Below are positions 9,434 to 18,331 of a stretch of 64,000 bases of DNA, in pieces. The stretch comes from Alloacidobacterium dinghuense (GTDB lineage Bacteria; Acidobacteriota; Terriglobia; Terriglobales; Acidobacteriaceae): NCBI RefSeq assembly GCF_014274465.1, contig NZ_CP060394.1, forward strand, positions 6,076,001 to 6,140,000, given 5' to 3'. Below the pieces are notes generated by a model. That model was given only the letters and a program-made list of their open reading frames with translations, was not told the origin of the DNA and did no database searches. Every line of letters starts with the position of its first letter. Position 1 is the first letter of the stretch. A program made the position numbers and the translations under genes.

Positions 9434-9461
9434 ATCTTCCTCCTTATTTGAAAAAGTAAGT

Positions 9462-9528
9462 GGGCGGAGTTCGGGGTCCCCATCGATAGGTCTTCGTCGA
9501 TGGGGTGAGAAGCCTGTGAGCTCCGCCC
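9462..9528 (-). other. Nested intercistronic hairpin between flotillin and pspA
   Basis: The gap between the flotillin stop and pspA contains two nested perfect inverted repeats. The outer arms GGGCGGAG/CTCCGCCC are at 9462-9469 and 9521-9528. The inner arms CCCCATCGA/TCGATGGGG are at 9478-9486 and 9497-9505. There is no U-run after either arm, so it is not an intrinsic terminator. An RNA processing or stabilising element within the operon transcript is the more natural reading. It ends about 30 bases before the pspA start. Confidence 0.6.
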
Positions 9529-9540
9529 GGATTCAAAGCG

Positions 9541-10965
9541 TTACTTGCCATCGACTGTCGCCGACCCGTTCGGGCGCGTACGCATGCTCTTCACGTTGCT
9601 CATCAGTTCATGCATGTCCATGCCCGAAAGGGCCTCAAACAGCGCCGGCACCTGGGCGGCAATCTTCGTAATGTCGCCCGTAAGTTTGTTCACCCCCGCC
9701 GCAGGCTCATTTCCGGTAGATACGATCGTGATCTTGTCTACCTTCGCCAGAGGCTCAGACATCGCCCGCACCACGTCAGCCATATTGCTGATCAGCCGGT
9801 CGACCACCGCAGCCTGGTTCCAGTCCTGGTAAGCCTCGGCCTTCACGTTCATTGCCTTGGCCTCAGCCTCACCCTTCTGGAAGATGACCGCAGCCTCAGC
9901 TTCGCCTTGTGCGCGAATCGCAGAAGCCCTGCCCTCAGCCTCGATCGTCAGGCGAGATTTCTCAGCAGAGGCAAGATTCTCAACTCGCTGGCGTTCAATC
10001 TCCGCCTGCTTCAACACGGTCGCGATCAGCTCCTTCTCATGGCGCAAAATCTCAGCTTCCTGCACCTTGATCTGCTGCTCTTTCTCCACCTGCTCAACCT
10101 TCACCTGCTCGGCGATGACTTGCTGCTGCATGACATTGGTCTGCAACTCATAGGCCTTGTCCGCCTGCGCCTGCTGCTTGCGGCTTTGCTCAGAAAACTG
10201 CGCTTTCTGGATGTCGAGATTGCGTTGAGCCTCTGCCTGCTTGGCGAGCGATGCAGTTTCTGCAATCACGCGCTCCTGGTCGGCAGCAGCTTTGGCAATC
10301 GCCGCTTCACGCAGGGCATTCGCTCTCCGAATCGCCGTGTCGCGTTCTGCTTCCGCCGCGGCCACATCAGCGTCGCGGCGAATACGGACAATGTCAGGAC
10401 GTCCCATGTTGGTGATGTATTCGTTCTTGTCGCGAACTTCCTTGATCGTGAACGACACAACTTCGAGGCCCATCTTGCTTATGTCGTCGGCGCAGGTCGA
10501 GCGCATGCGGTCTCCCACCATCTCCGGCTCTTTTACGATCTGCTCGACCGTAAGCTGGCCGATGATTCCGCGCAGGTGGCCTTCCATCACCAGGCGAATC
10601 AAGCCCTCGCGCTGCGGTGGCGTCTTGGTCAAAAACTGCTCCGCGGCGGTAAGAATCGATTCCTGATCGGATCGCACCTTAATCTGCGCAACAGCTTCGA
10701 CCGTGACCGCCACGCCTTGCTTGGTATAGAGATCCTGTTGCGGAGCCACATCGAACGACATCAGTTCCAATGAAAGCTCGCGGCAGTTCTCGACCATCGG
10801 AAAGATAACCGTTCCGTGACCCTTGATCACGCGCGGTCCGCGAAATCCGTAGACAATGAGCGCCTCGTTCGGACCGGCCTTGCGAAACATCTTCGCCAGC
10901 AGGCCCGTCAAAACGATGATCGCCAATAAACTCAACCCAACAATGATGATGACTGTGTTTGTCAT
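9541..10965 (-). CDS. Flotillin/SPFH-domain protein (YqiK/FloT-like)
   Basis: A 474-residue flotillin. One N-terminal transmembrane helix (NTVIIIVGLSLLAIIVLTG) is followed by an SPFH/band-7 domain (roughly residues 30-190). A long Ala/Glu/Gln-rich coiled coil (about 190-390) and a short C-terminal tail with MDMHELMSNVKSM complete it. Flotillins scaffold ordered membrane microdomains and normally work with an NfeD partner, which is the gene just upstream. I prefer the ATG at 10965, with AAAGGA about 12 bases upstream. An in-frame GTG at 10986 would add seven residues. Confidence 0.9.
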   Translation of the reverse strand: MTNTVIIIVGLSLLAIIVLTGLLAKMFRKAGPNEALIVYGFRGPRVIKGHGTVIFPMVENCRELSLELMSFDVAPQQDLYTKQGVAVTVEAVAQIKVRSDQESILTAAEQFLTKTPPQREGLIRLVMEGHLRGIIGQLTVEQIVKEPEMVGDRMRSTCADDISKMGLEVVSFTIKEVRDKNEYITNMGRPDIVRIRRDADVAAAEAERDTAIRRANALREAAIAKAAADQERVIAETASLAKQAEAQRNLDIQKAQFSEQSRKQQAQADKAYELQTNVMQQQVIAEQVKVEQVEKEQQIKVQEAEILRHEKELIATVLKQAEIERQRVENLASAEKSRLTIEAEGRASAIRAQGEAEAAVIFQKGEAEAKAMNVKAEAYQDWNQAAVVDRLISNMADVVRAMSEPLAKVDKITIVSTGNEPAAGVNKLTGDITKIAAQVPALFEALSGMDMHELMSNVKSMRTRPNGSATVDGK

Positions 10966-11031
10966 AGTGATCCCAGTCCTTTCCACTGGGAAAACCGTGT
11001 TAGTTAAGCATTCAAACCACGCCTCTGGGCC

Positions 11032-11625
11032 TTACCTGAAATCGCCTGCAACTTCATCCCAGCGGCGCACCCAGGCGATGCCCTGCTCATAGCGCATCAC
11101 CACTACTTCCGTATCGCGGGGGATTGGTAATCCGTTTTCGCTGCGCGCAGCGGCAAACCGCCGCGCTCCATTCTGCGAGAACAGAATCTCGCCGGTGCCG
11201 TGATCGCGGATCGCCCCGCTCACGCGGCCCACCATGCCGATCGTCGCCGTCTCCTCTGCCGTTAGCGCGTGCTCATGCGGCGCCAACACATGCGCCATGA
11301 ACCAGAACAGCACCGACGCACCCGCAATTCCAGCAACCGTAGACAGCAGCAGTACCATCGGGACAACAAACCCGCCGTACCGCTCCAGCAGATAGCCGGC
11401 TCCGCCAAACCAGCAGAGGAAGATCACCAGCGTGAATCCGTTGATCGGACTGACAGCGTTTTGATTCACGCCATGACCGGTTCCTGCATGCACATGCCCT
11501 GCCTTGCCGAGATGGTTCAGATGCATGTGGCCGATGTGAAAATGCGAGAAGCCGCCTACGAATGCAATCGCGCTGAGACAAAGGCCCAGGGCAAAGCAAA
11601 ACAGGTAGAAACCTTCCCACGTCAT
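11032..11625 (-). CDS. NfeD-like membrane protein with His-rich loop and OB-fold tail
   Basis: A 197-residue protein with three hydrophobic helices in the first ~125 residues and a soluble OB-fold-like C-terminus (MVGRVSGAIRDHGTGEILFS to the end). This is the layout of short NfeD proteins (YuaF type) that partner flotillins. Between helices 1 and 2 lies an unusual loop with eight His residues at 28, 30, 33, 35, 38, 44, 46 and 51, suggestive of metal binding. I chose the ATG at 11625 because it overlaps the stop of the XRE regulator by four bases (ATGA). The longer ORF start lies inside that gene. NfeD identity rests on topology and context rather than a diagnostic motif. Confidence 0.72.
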   Translation of the reverse strand: MTWEGFYLFCFALGLCLSAIAFVGGFSHFHIGHMHLNHLGKAGHVHAGTGHGVNQNAVSPINGFTLVIFLCWFGGAGYLLERYGGFVVPMVLLLSTVAGIAGASVLFWFMAHVLAPHEHALTAEETATIGMVGRVSGAIRDHGTGEILFSQNGARRFAAARSENGLPIPRDTEVVVMRYEQGIAWVRRWDEVAGDFR

Positions 11626-12155
11626 TTCTGACTCTCCTTTCCGGGCAGCTTTTTCGCCGCCCGTTCCTTGGCGCGGGGCGTCACCACGCGCTCCGGTCGC
11701 AGCACCTCCAGCAGCCGTTCCACCAGGCCCGGGGTTTCCATAACGGCTTCCAGCAGCAGGAGGCACTGCCGTGTGTTCTTATGCCGCGCCAGCGCCAGCA
11801 ACGACTGGCGCAGCGCAGGATCGCGACGGAATCGCTCGGCGCCGCTCACCAGCCACAAATCCAGCTTGTCTTCGAGCGTGCGCGCGTCGCTCAGCAACTC
11901 GGGGTGGTAGCCATCCGGATCGTCCACCAGGTAGCCCGGATGCACCTTGAAGAACTTTGCCAGCAGTTGCCGCGTTGTGTTCGTCAGGTGCGGACGCGCG
12001 CCGCTCTCGATCTGCGACAGGTACGACTGGCTCATCGAAGTCCCAAGTTCTGCACGAATCGCCTTCATCAGTTCCTGCTGCGTCATGGCCCGATTCAGAC
12101 CACGAAGATTGCCTTCCACCTCGCGCAGGTAACGGATTTTCTCGCCGAGCTTCAT
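11622..12155 (-). CDS. XRE/HTH-3 family transcriptional regulator, likely autoregulator of the flotillin/PspA operon
   Basis: A 177-residue regulator. Residues ~1-75 hold a Cro/CI helix-turn-helix, with MTQQELMKAI as helix 2 and SQSYLSQIESGARPHLTN as recognition helix and wing. About 100 helical residues follow, probably for dimerisation or sensing, with a basic Lys/Arg tail. The start at 12155 is chosen because an upstream in-frame ATG (12200) would place two operator-like palindromes and the promoter inside the coding sequence. The next gene overlaps by ATGA, so they are translationally coupled. It is the first gene of the envelope-stress operon. Confidence 0.85.
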   Translation of the reverse strand: MKLGEKIRYLREVEGNLRGLNRAMTQQELMKAIRAELGTSMSQSYLSQIESGARPHLTNTTRQLLAKFFKVHPGYLVDDPDGYHPELLSDARTLEDKLDLWLVSGAERFRRDPALRQSLLALARHKNTRQCLLLLEAVMETPGLVERLLEVLRPERVVTPRAKERAAKKLPGKESQK

Positions 12156-12200
12156 ATCGCAATCCGCAATAACAATATCGCTGATTGCGATATTAAGCAA
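12155..12200 (-). promoter_or_regulatory. Promoter with two XRE-type operators upstream of the envelope-stress operon
   Basis: On the minus strand a -35-like TTGCTT (12195-12200) and -10-like TATTGT (12172-12177) are 17 bases apart. A perfect dyad with 8-base arms, AATATCGC-N5-GCGATATT (12174-12194), fills the spacer and overlaps the -10. A second dyad, TATCGC-N5-GCAATA with one mismatch (12155-12171), covers the start of the transcript and abuts the regulator's ATG. The arms share the half-site TATCGC and the same 5-base spacing. Binding of both would block the promoter, as expected for negative autoregulation. Confidence 0.75.
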
Positions 12201-12254
12201 GAGAAATCGGCAGGCCTTCTGTGAACACCCGGTAACTGGCTGAAAAAACGGAGG

Positions 12255-13156
12255 TTATTGCAAGAGTTTTTTGACTCGCTCGATCAATCCCAGGGCATCG
12301 ATCGGCGCGCGCGCTTTGACGTCGTTATCGAAATAGGCATACACATCGCGCTTGCTGGCTGCGCTTGGTGGAATGGAACTGATCTCCGCATCATCGGAAG
12401 ATTCACCGCCGCGCGCCCAGGTCGCGATGCGCGCAGCCCATTCATCCAAAGCATCGTCACTATAGCCGCTGGCGTAGAGTTCCTCCGAGCCATGCAATCG
12501 GCAATACACAAAATCAGAGGTCACATCGAAAATGCGTGGCCACTCCACGGCATCCGCACATACGATCGCGACTTCATACTTACGCAACAACTCAATAAAT
12601 TCAGGCGTGGCAAAACTCTTGTGGCGAATCTCGATCGCATGACGAAGCTTTTCTTTAGCAATGGCTTCAGTCACAGCTCGATCTTTCATCCACGGATCGT
12701 GACTCTTCGCCATCATGGCTGCCTGCATCGTGTCTCGCGGCAACAGCGCGCAGAACGCTTTCATCACATCGCGATCAAACTTGAAACTCGGCGGCAGCTG
12801 CCAGAGAATCGGCCCGAGTTTCTCGCCGAGATTCAACAAACCCGAAGCGAAAAAATTCGCTAGCGGAACCTCAACATCTCGCAGCTTCCGGTCATGCGTG
12901 ATAAAGCGAGTCGCTTTGACGAAAACACGAAATCGTCAGGCGTTTCTGCTGCCCATCGCGCAAAGGAAGCGGGCCGTTGCAGCGAATAGAAGGTCCCGTT
13001 GATTTCAATCGACGGAAATTTCCCGGCAGCGAATCGAAGCTCCTCTTTCTGCGGAAGCCGTTCCGGATAGAAGACACCGCGCCACCGTTCGTAGGTCCAT
13101 CCTGAAATGCCGATGCGAACCGTGCCGTGCATTTCCCCTGCTATGCCAATCGTCAT
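12255..13156 (-). pseudogene. DUF72 (YecE-like) gene interrupted by a single-base frameshift
   Basis: Two minus-strand ORFs together make one DUF72 protein. The N-terminal part (from 13156) has RIGISGWTYERWRGVFYPE and FPSIEINGTFYS. It then runs out of frame near 12925-12930 and stops at 12860. The conserved continuation (KATRFITH, LRDVEVPLANFF, LNLGEKLGPILWQLPPSF) is open in another frame right across the break and continues to 12255. Adding one base after the TTTTC at about 12926-12930 restores FVFS-VKATRFITH exactly. DUF72 proteins are TIM-barrel-like and of uncertain function. It is either a real recent mutation or a sequencing error in a short T-run. Confidence 0.82.
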
Positions 13157-13272
13157 GCTATGGTTGCCCCGCAGATCACTATTTCTTTTTGTAACTGCGG
13201 ACATACTAAAACATGCCCACACCGCATCTGAAGAAGACGTACGAAGCACGTTCTCTTCTGAGGAGCAGAAAT

Positions 13273-13839
13273 ATGAACAGGAGCAAGAGGTACAAATTCC
13301 TAACCGGCTCGGTTGCGATTCTGGCGGGTGCCTTGGTAGTTTCCGGTTGCAACAACAAACCCACGCATCCGGATGAGAAGTCGGCCGTGACGAATGCGCT
13401 CGGTTCCAACAGTCTCAGCAGCGTTAGCGTTTCACAAGATCAGGACAAAGGCGTAATGACGCTCACCGGCGACGTTGCGTCCGCGGATCAGAAGTCGCAG
13501 GCTGAGGCTCTCGTAAAACAAGCCGCTCCGGACTACACAGTCGCCAACGAGATTGGTGTACGGCCCAGCGGTGCAGAGAGCCAGGCGAAGGCAGTCGACT
13601 CCAATCTGGATAGCGCAATCGAAGACAACTTCAAGGCGTCGTTAAAAGCCAACAAACATCTTGACGACCAGAGCATCGACTATTCCGCAAAGAACGGAAC
13701 CCTCCTTCTGAAAGGCAGCGTAAAGACGGCTGCTCAGAAGACTGAAGCAGGCAAGCTGGCAAAGGAAGTCCCCAATGTCCAGCAGGTAGTCAATGAAATT
13801 GAGGTTAAGCCGGGCAAACACTCGACTACACAGTCGTAA
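13273..13839 (+). CDS. Lipoprotein with two BON domains
   Basis: A 188-residue exported lipoprotein. The signal peptide (basic RSKRYK, hydrophobic AILAGALVV) ends in a lipobox, VSGC, at about residue 25. Two BON domains follow, one at ~35-105 (GVMTLTGDVASADQKSQAEALVK) and one at ~120-185 (GTLLLKGSVKTAAQKTEAGKLAK, then VPNVQQVVNEIEV). BON domains bind phospholipid or peptidoglycan surfaces in osmotically induced proteins such as OsmY. The ATG at 13273 has AGGAG 8 bases upstream; earlier in-frame codons lack one. A strong terminator follows 15 bases after the stop. Confidence 0.85.
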   Translation: MNRSKRYKFLTGSVAILAGALVVSGCNNKPTHPDEKSAVTNALGSNSLSSVSVSQDQDKGVMTLTGDVASADQKSQAEALVKQAAPDYTVANEIGVRPSGAESQAKAVDSNLDSAIEDNFKASLKANKHLDDQSIDYSAKNGTLLLKGSVKTAAQKTEAGKLAKEVPNVQQVVNEIEVKPGKHSTTQS

Positions 13840-13854
13840 GCTGTAAGCCACGGC

Positions 13855-13887
13855 GCGGGAGCCTTCATGGCTCCCGCTTTGTTTTTT
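13855..13887 (+). terminator. Intrinsic terminator after the BON lipoprotein
   Basis: A perfect 9-base stem GCGGGAGCC/GGCTCCCGC with a TTCAT loop is followed by TTTGTTTTTT, about 15 bases after the stop codon. Confidence 0.9.
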
Positions 13888-13951
13888 GATCGCTCCTTTC
13901 CCTCCTGTAGCATCAGAAGCAGGCAAGAAAACCTTCATCACAGGACGCGAC

Positions 13952-14719
13952 ATGCGCCGCTTACAGGGGCACACTGCGATCGTTACAGGAGCAGGCTCAG
14001 GCATAGGGCAGGGCATCGCGAAACGCTTTGCCGCAGAAGGCGCGAACATCGTAATCAACTACATTGCTCCCCTTGAGGGCGCGCAGAGCACATTGCATAT
14101 GGTCGAGGCTGCTGGCTCTCAAGGCCTTATCGTGAAGGCCGATGTGTCGAAGCCGAACGAAATCGAGCGGCTGATCAACCAGGCATGGGCAGGATTCGGC
14201 TCAGTCAACATCCTCATCAACAATGCTGGCATCGGATTCGAGCCAGCATTTCTGGAAGCGAAAGAAGAAGATTTCTACCGCGTCATCGACGTAAACCTCA
14301 AAGCGCCCTTCTTCGTCACCCAGGCGTTCGCTCGCAAGCTGTCTGCCGAGAAAAAGCCTGGTCGCGTCGTCAATATCAGTTCCATCCATGAAGACATCGT
14401 CCTCCCCGGCCACACTTCGTACTGTGCCAGCAAAGGCGGCCTGCGCATGTTGATGCGCAATCTGGCCGTTGAACTGGCCGCGCTCGGAATCACCGTCAAT
14501 AACATTGCTCCTGGAGCAATCGACACGCCGATGAGCAGGCCGCTTCTCGAAAACAAACCAAGACGCGATACTCTGCTCACGCAACTTCCCCTCAATCGCA
14601 TCGGCACTACGGAGGACGTAGCCGCTCTTGCACTGTTCCTCGCTTCCGACGAAGCAAGCTACGTCACCGGAGCCACCTACTATATAGATGGCGGCCTCTC
14701 GGCCTACTACAACGAATAA
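13952..14719 (+). CDS. SDR-family oxidoreductase, glucose 1-dehydrogenase-like
   Basis: A 255-residue classical short-chain dehydrogenase. The cofactor motif TGAGSGIG is at residues 12-19, followed by NNAG near residue 90. The catalytic Ser-Tyr-Lys set lies in NISS ... TSYCASKGG at about 145-162. The C-terminal TGATYYIDGGLSAYYN resembles bacterial glucose 1-dehydrogenases, so a sugar or polyol substrate is likely but not proven. The start at 13952 has AGGA 8 bases upstream, whereas an upstream TTG in frame overlaps the terminator. TreZ begins 20 bases after the stop, suggesting cotranscription. Confidence 0.87.
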   Translation: MRRLQGHTAIVTGAGSGIGQGIAKRFAAEGANIVINYIAPLEGAQSTLHMVEAAGSQGLIVKADVSKPNEIERLINQAWAGFGSVNILINNAGIGFEPAFLEAKEEDFYRVIDVNLKAPFFVTQAFARKLSAEKKPGRVVNISSIHEDIVLPGHTSYCASKGGLRMLMRNLAVELAALGITVNNIAPGAIDTPMSRPLLENKPRRDTLLTQLPLNRIGTTEDVAALALFLASDEASYVTGATYYIDGGLSAYYNE

Positions 14720-14739
14720 ATACGGGGAAGAAACCAACG

Positions 14740-16470
<1,731 letters not shown>

Positions 16471-16506
16471 ACACAGCGCAAGGGATGTTGTAGGCTGGTT
16501 CTGCCC

Positions 16507-17340
16507 ATGAACACGCTCGAATTTTCAGGTTGGATCTTCTGCAGTTCCATTCTGGCTGGCCTCCTCGGTGCGCTGACGGGCCTCGGCGGTGGCGTCGTCG
16601 TCGTTCCGGTGCTCACGGTTCTCTTTCACGTCGATATTCGCTATGCCATCGGCGCTTCCCTGGTGTCCGTCATCGCCACGTCGTCCGGAGCGGCCGCGGC
16701 CTATGTCCGCGAAGGCTTTTCCAACGTCCGCATCGGCATGTTCCTTGAGATCGCAACCACGCTCGGCGCGTTGGTTGGAGCCTACCTCACAGGGATCGTT
16801 TCCACTCACGCGATCGGAATTATCTTCGGAGCAGTGCTCTTCTACTCTGCATACGAATCATTGCGTACTCACCCCGACGAAACGCATCGCGAACCGAATG
16901 CCCTTGCCCTGAAGCTAAATCTGCAAGGCAGCTATCCCACCTCGCATGGACCAGAAAACTACGTAGCACAGAATGTCCCCGGAGGCTTCAGCTTGATGTT
17001 TGTCGCCGGAGCCTTGTCCGGCCTCCTCGGCATCGGCTCCGGAGCAGTCAAGGTTCTGGCCATGGATCGCGCCATGCGCCTGCCCTTCAAAGTGTCGACA
17101 ACCACCAGCAATTTCATGATCGGAGTCACAGCCGCGGCGAGCGCTGGAATTTATCTCAGTCGCGGTTACATATCGCCCGGACTCGCCATGCCGGTGATGC
17201 TGGGCGTCCTGATCGGATCGCTTGTGGGTTCACGCCTTCTTGTAAAAGCAAAGGTAAAGACGCTGCGGCTGCTCTTCGCCAGTGTCATCGTCGTGTTAGG
17301 CATCGAAATGATCTACAACAGCATGACAGGCAGGCTCTGA
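16507..17340 (+). CDS. TauE/SafE-family sulfite/sulfonate (anion) permease
   Basis: A 277-residue membrane protein with about eight helices in two homologous halves. The repeat signatures are GALTGLGGGVVVVPVL in the first half and GALSGLLGIGSGAVKV in the second, as in TauE/SafE exporters. Its stop overlaps the start of the DUF1634 gene (TGATG), so the two are translationally coupled, a common pairing. It is convergent with the sulfite reductase/siroheme operon, which makes transport of sulfite or a related sulfur anion a reasonable inference. The substrate itself is not visible in sequence. Confidence 0.85.
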   Translation: MNTLEFSGWIFCSSILAGLLGALTGLGGGVVVVPVLTVLFHVDIRYAIGASLVSVIATSSGAAAAYVREGFSNVRIGMFLEIATTLGALVGAYLTGIVSTHAIGIIFGAVLFYSAYESLRTHPDETHREPNALALKLNLQGSYPTSHGPENYVAQNVPGGFSLMFVAGALSGLLGIGSGAVKVLAMDRAMRLPFKVSTTTSNFMIGVTAAASAGIYLSRGYISPGLAMPVMLGVLIGSLVGSRLLVKAKVKTLRLLFASVIVVLGIEMIYNSMTGRL

Positions 17341-17708
17341 TGATGAACGATCAGAAAATGGAAATCGCCATCGGCCAGATCCTTCGCGCAGGAGTATTCC
17401 TTGCCGCCGCCATTGTCTTCATCGGAGGAGTCCTGTATCTAAATCAGACGCGCGGTCCTCGTCATGACTACGCTACATTTCAGGGAGAGGCGATCGCATT
17501 GCGCAGCCCGGTGGGAGTCGTGAAGCAGGCATTCAGCGGAAACAGCTACGCCATCATTCAGCTTGGTCTTCTCGTGCTGATCGCAACGCCCGTCGCCCGC
17601 GTCTTATTTGCAGCTTTCGGCTTTTTGCTCGAGAAAGACCGGCTCTACGTTGTCGTCAGTCTCCTCGTTTTTGCGGTGCTGATGTATAGCCTCGTCTTCG
17701 ATCACTGA
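17340..17708 (+). CDS. DUF1634 small membrane protein
   Basis: A 122-residue protein with three hydrophobic helices (AGVFLAAAIVFIGGVLYL, YAIIQLGLLVLIATPVARVLF, LYVVVSLLVFAVLMYSLVF). This is the layout of DUF1634 proteins, which recur directly downstream of TauE/SafE permeases. An ATG at 17340 overlaps the permease stop; a second ATG follows immediately at 17343. It is probably an accessory subunit of the permease. Its 3' end overlaps the convergent siroheme-synthase gene by seven bases. Confidence 0.8.
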   Translation: MMNDQKMEIAIGQILRAGVFLAAAIVFIGGVLYLNQTRGPRHDYATFQGEAIALRSPVGVVKQAFSGNSYAIIQLGLLVLIATPVARVLFAAFGFLLEKDRLYVVVSLLVFAVLMYSLVFDH

Positions 17709-18331
17709 TGTGCGAGCGCGTCTTTCGCCTGCAACGCCAATCTTCTTGATGGGCAATGGTCCGCGCTGCATACCGGCCGGTGGGCCAGCTCATGCAGCAG
17801 CAGCTTTCGTGATTCACCCGGCGGCAAGACAGCAAGCACTTCCCGGCGCAGTTCACCAAGATCGTCCAGCCAGGGCCCCAGATCCTCCGGCAGCTGCTCG
17901 TCAATTTCCTTGCGCAATCGCTGCGCCAGGGCCGGGCTCTCGCCTTCGGTAGAAATCGCAATCTGCAACCGCCCGCGTCTCACAACTGACGGGAAATAGA
18001 AATCGCAGTTCGGCGGATCATCCACCGCGTTGCAGAGAATATTGCGATCCACAGCATCCCTGTAGACAGCCGCATTCACTTCCAGTGAATCAGTCGCTGC
18101 CACGACGAGAAACATTCCGTCTAAGTCCGCCGCTGCGTATTCGCGCCGATGCCAGGTGAACAGGCCAACGTTGGCCGAAGCGATCAGATCGGGCTTGGCT
18201 TCGGGAGAAACGACGGTGACGTCAGCCCCCGCCGCCAGCAGACTATGGATCTTCGATTCAGCAATTTCACCCGCGCCAACCACCAGGCAGCGGCGATCCT
18301 GCAGCTTCAGAAAAATAGGAAAGAGACTCAT
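17702..18331 (-). CDS. Precorrin-2 dehydrogenase / sirohydrochlorin ferrochelatase (CysG N-terminal domain, Met8-like)
   Basis: A 209-residue protein equivalent to the N-terminal part of CysG. It oxidises precorrin-2 with NAD and inserts iron to make siroheme. The NAD-binding motif VVGAGEIAESKI is at about residues 18-29, VVAATDSLEVN near 77-87, and CNAVDDPPNCDFYFPS contains the conserved active-site Asp region. The last ~25 residues hold two Cys in CSADHC, a non-conserved extension. It overlaps the upstream sulfite/nitrite reductase by ATGA. This makes sense because that enzyme needs siroheme, so cofactor and apoenzyme are made from one message. Confidence 0.9.
   Translation of the reverse strand: MSLFPIFLKLQDRRCLVVGAGEIAESKIHSLLAAGADVTVVSPEAKPDLIASANVGLFTWHRREYAAADLDGMFLVVAATDSLEVNAAVYRDAVDRNILCNAVDDPPNCDFYFPSVVRRGRLQIAISTEGESPALAQRLRKEIDEQLPEDLGPWLDDLGELRREVLAVLPPGESRKLLLHELAHRPVCSADHCPSRRLALQAKDALAHQ

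Noticed and set aside
9610-10773. 387-codon plus-strand ORF opposite flotillin
   Set aside because: Leu/Arg/His-rich composition with no motif. It is the exact antisense of a coiled-coil gene, and such long antisense frames are expected from its Ala/Gln/Glu codons.
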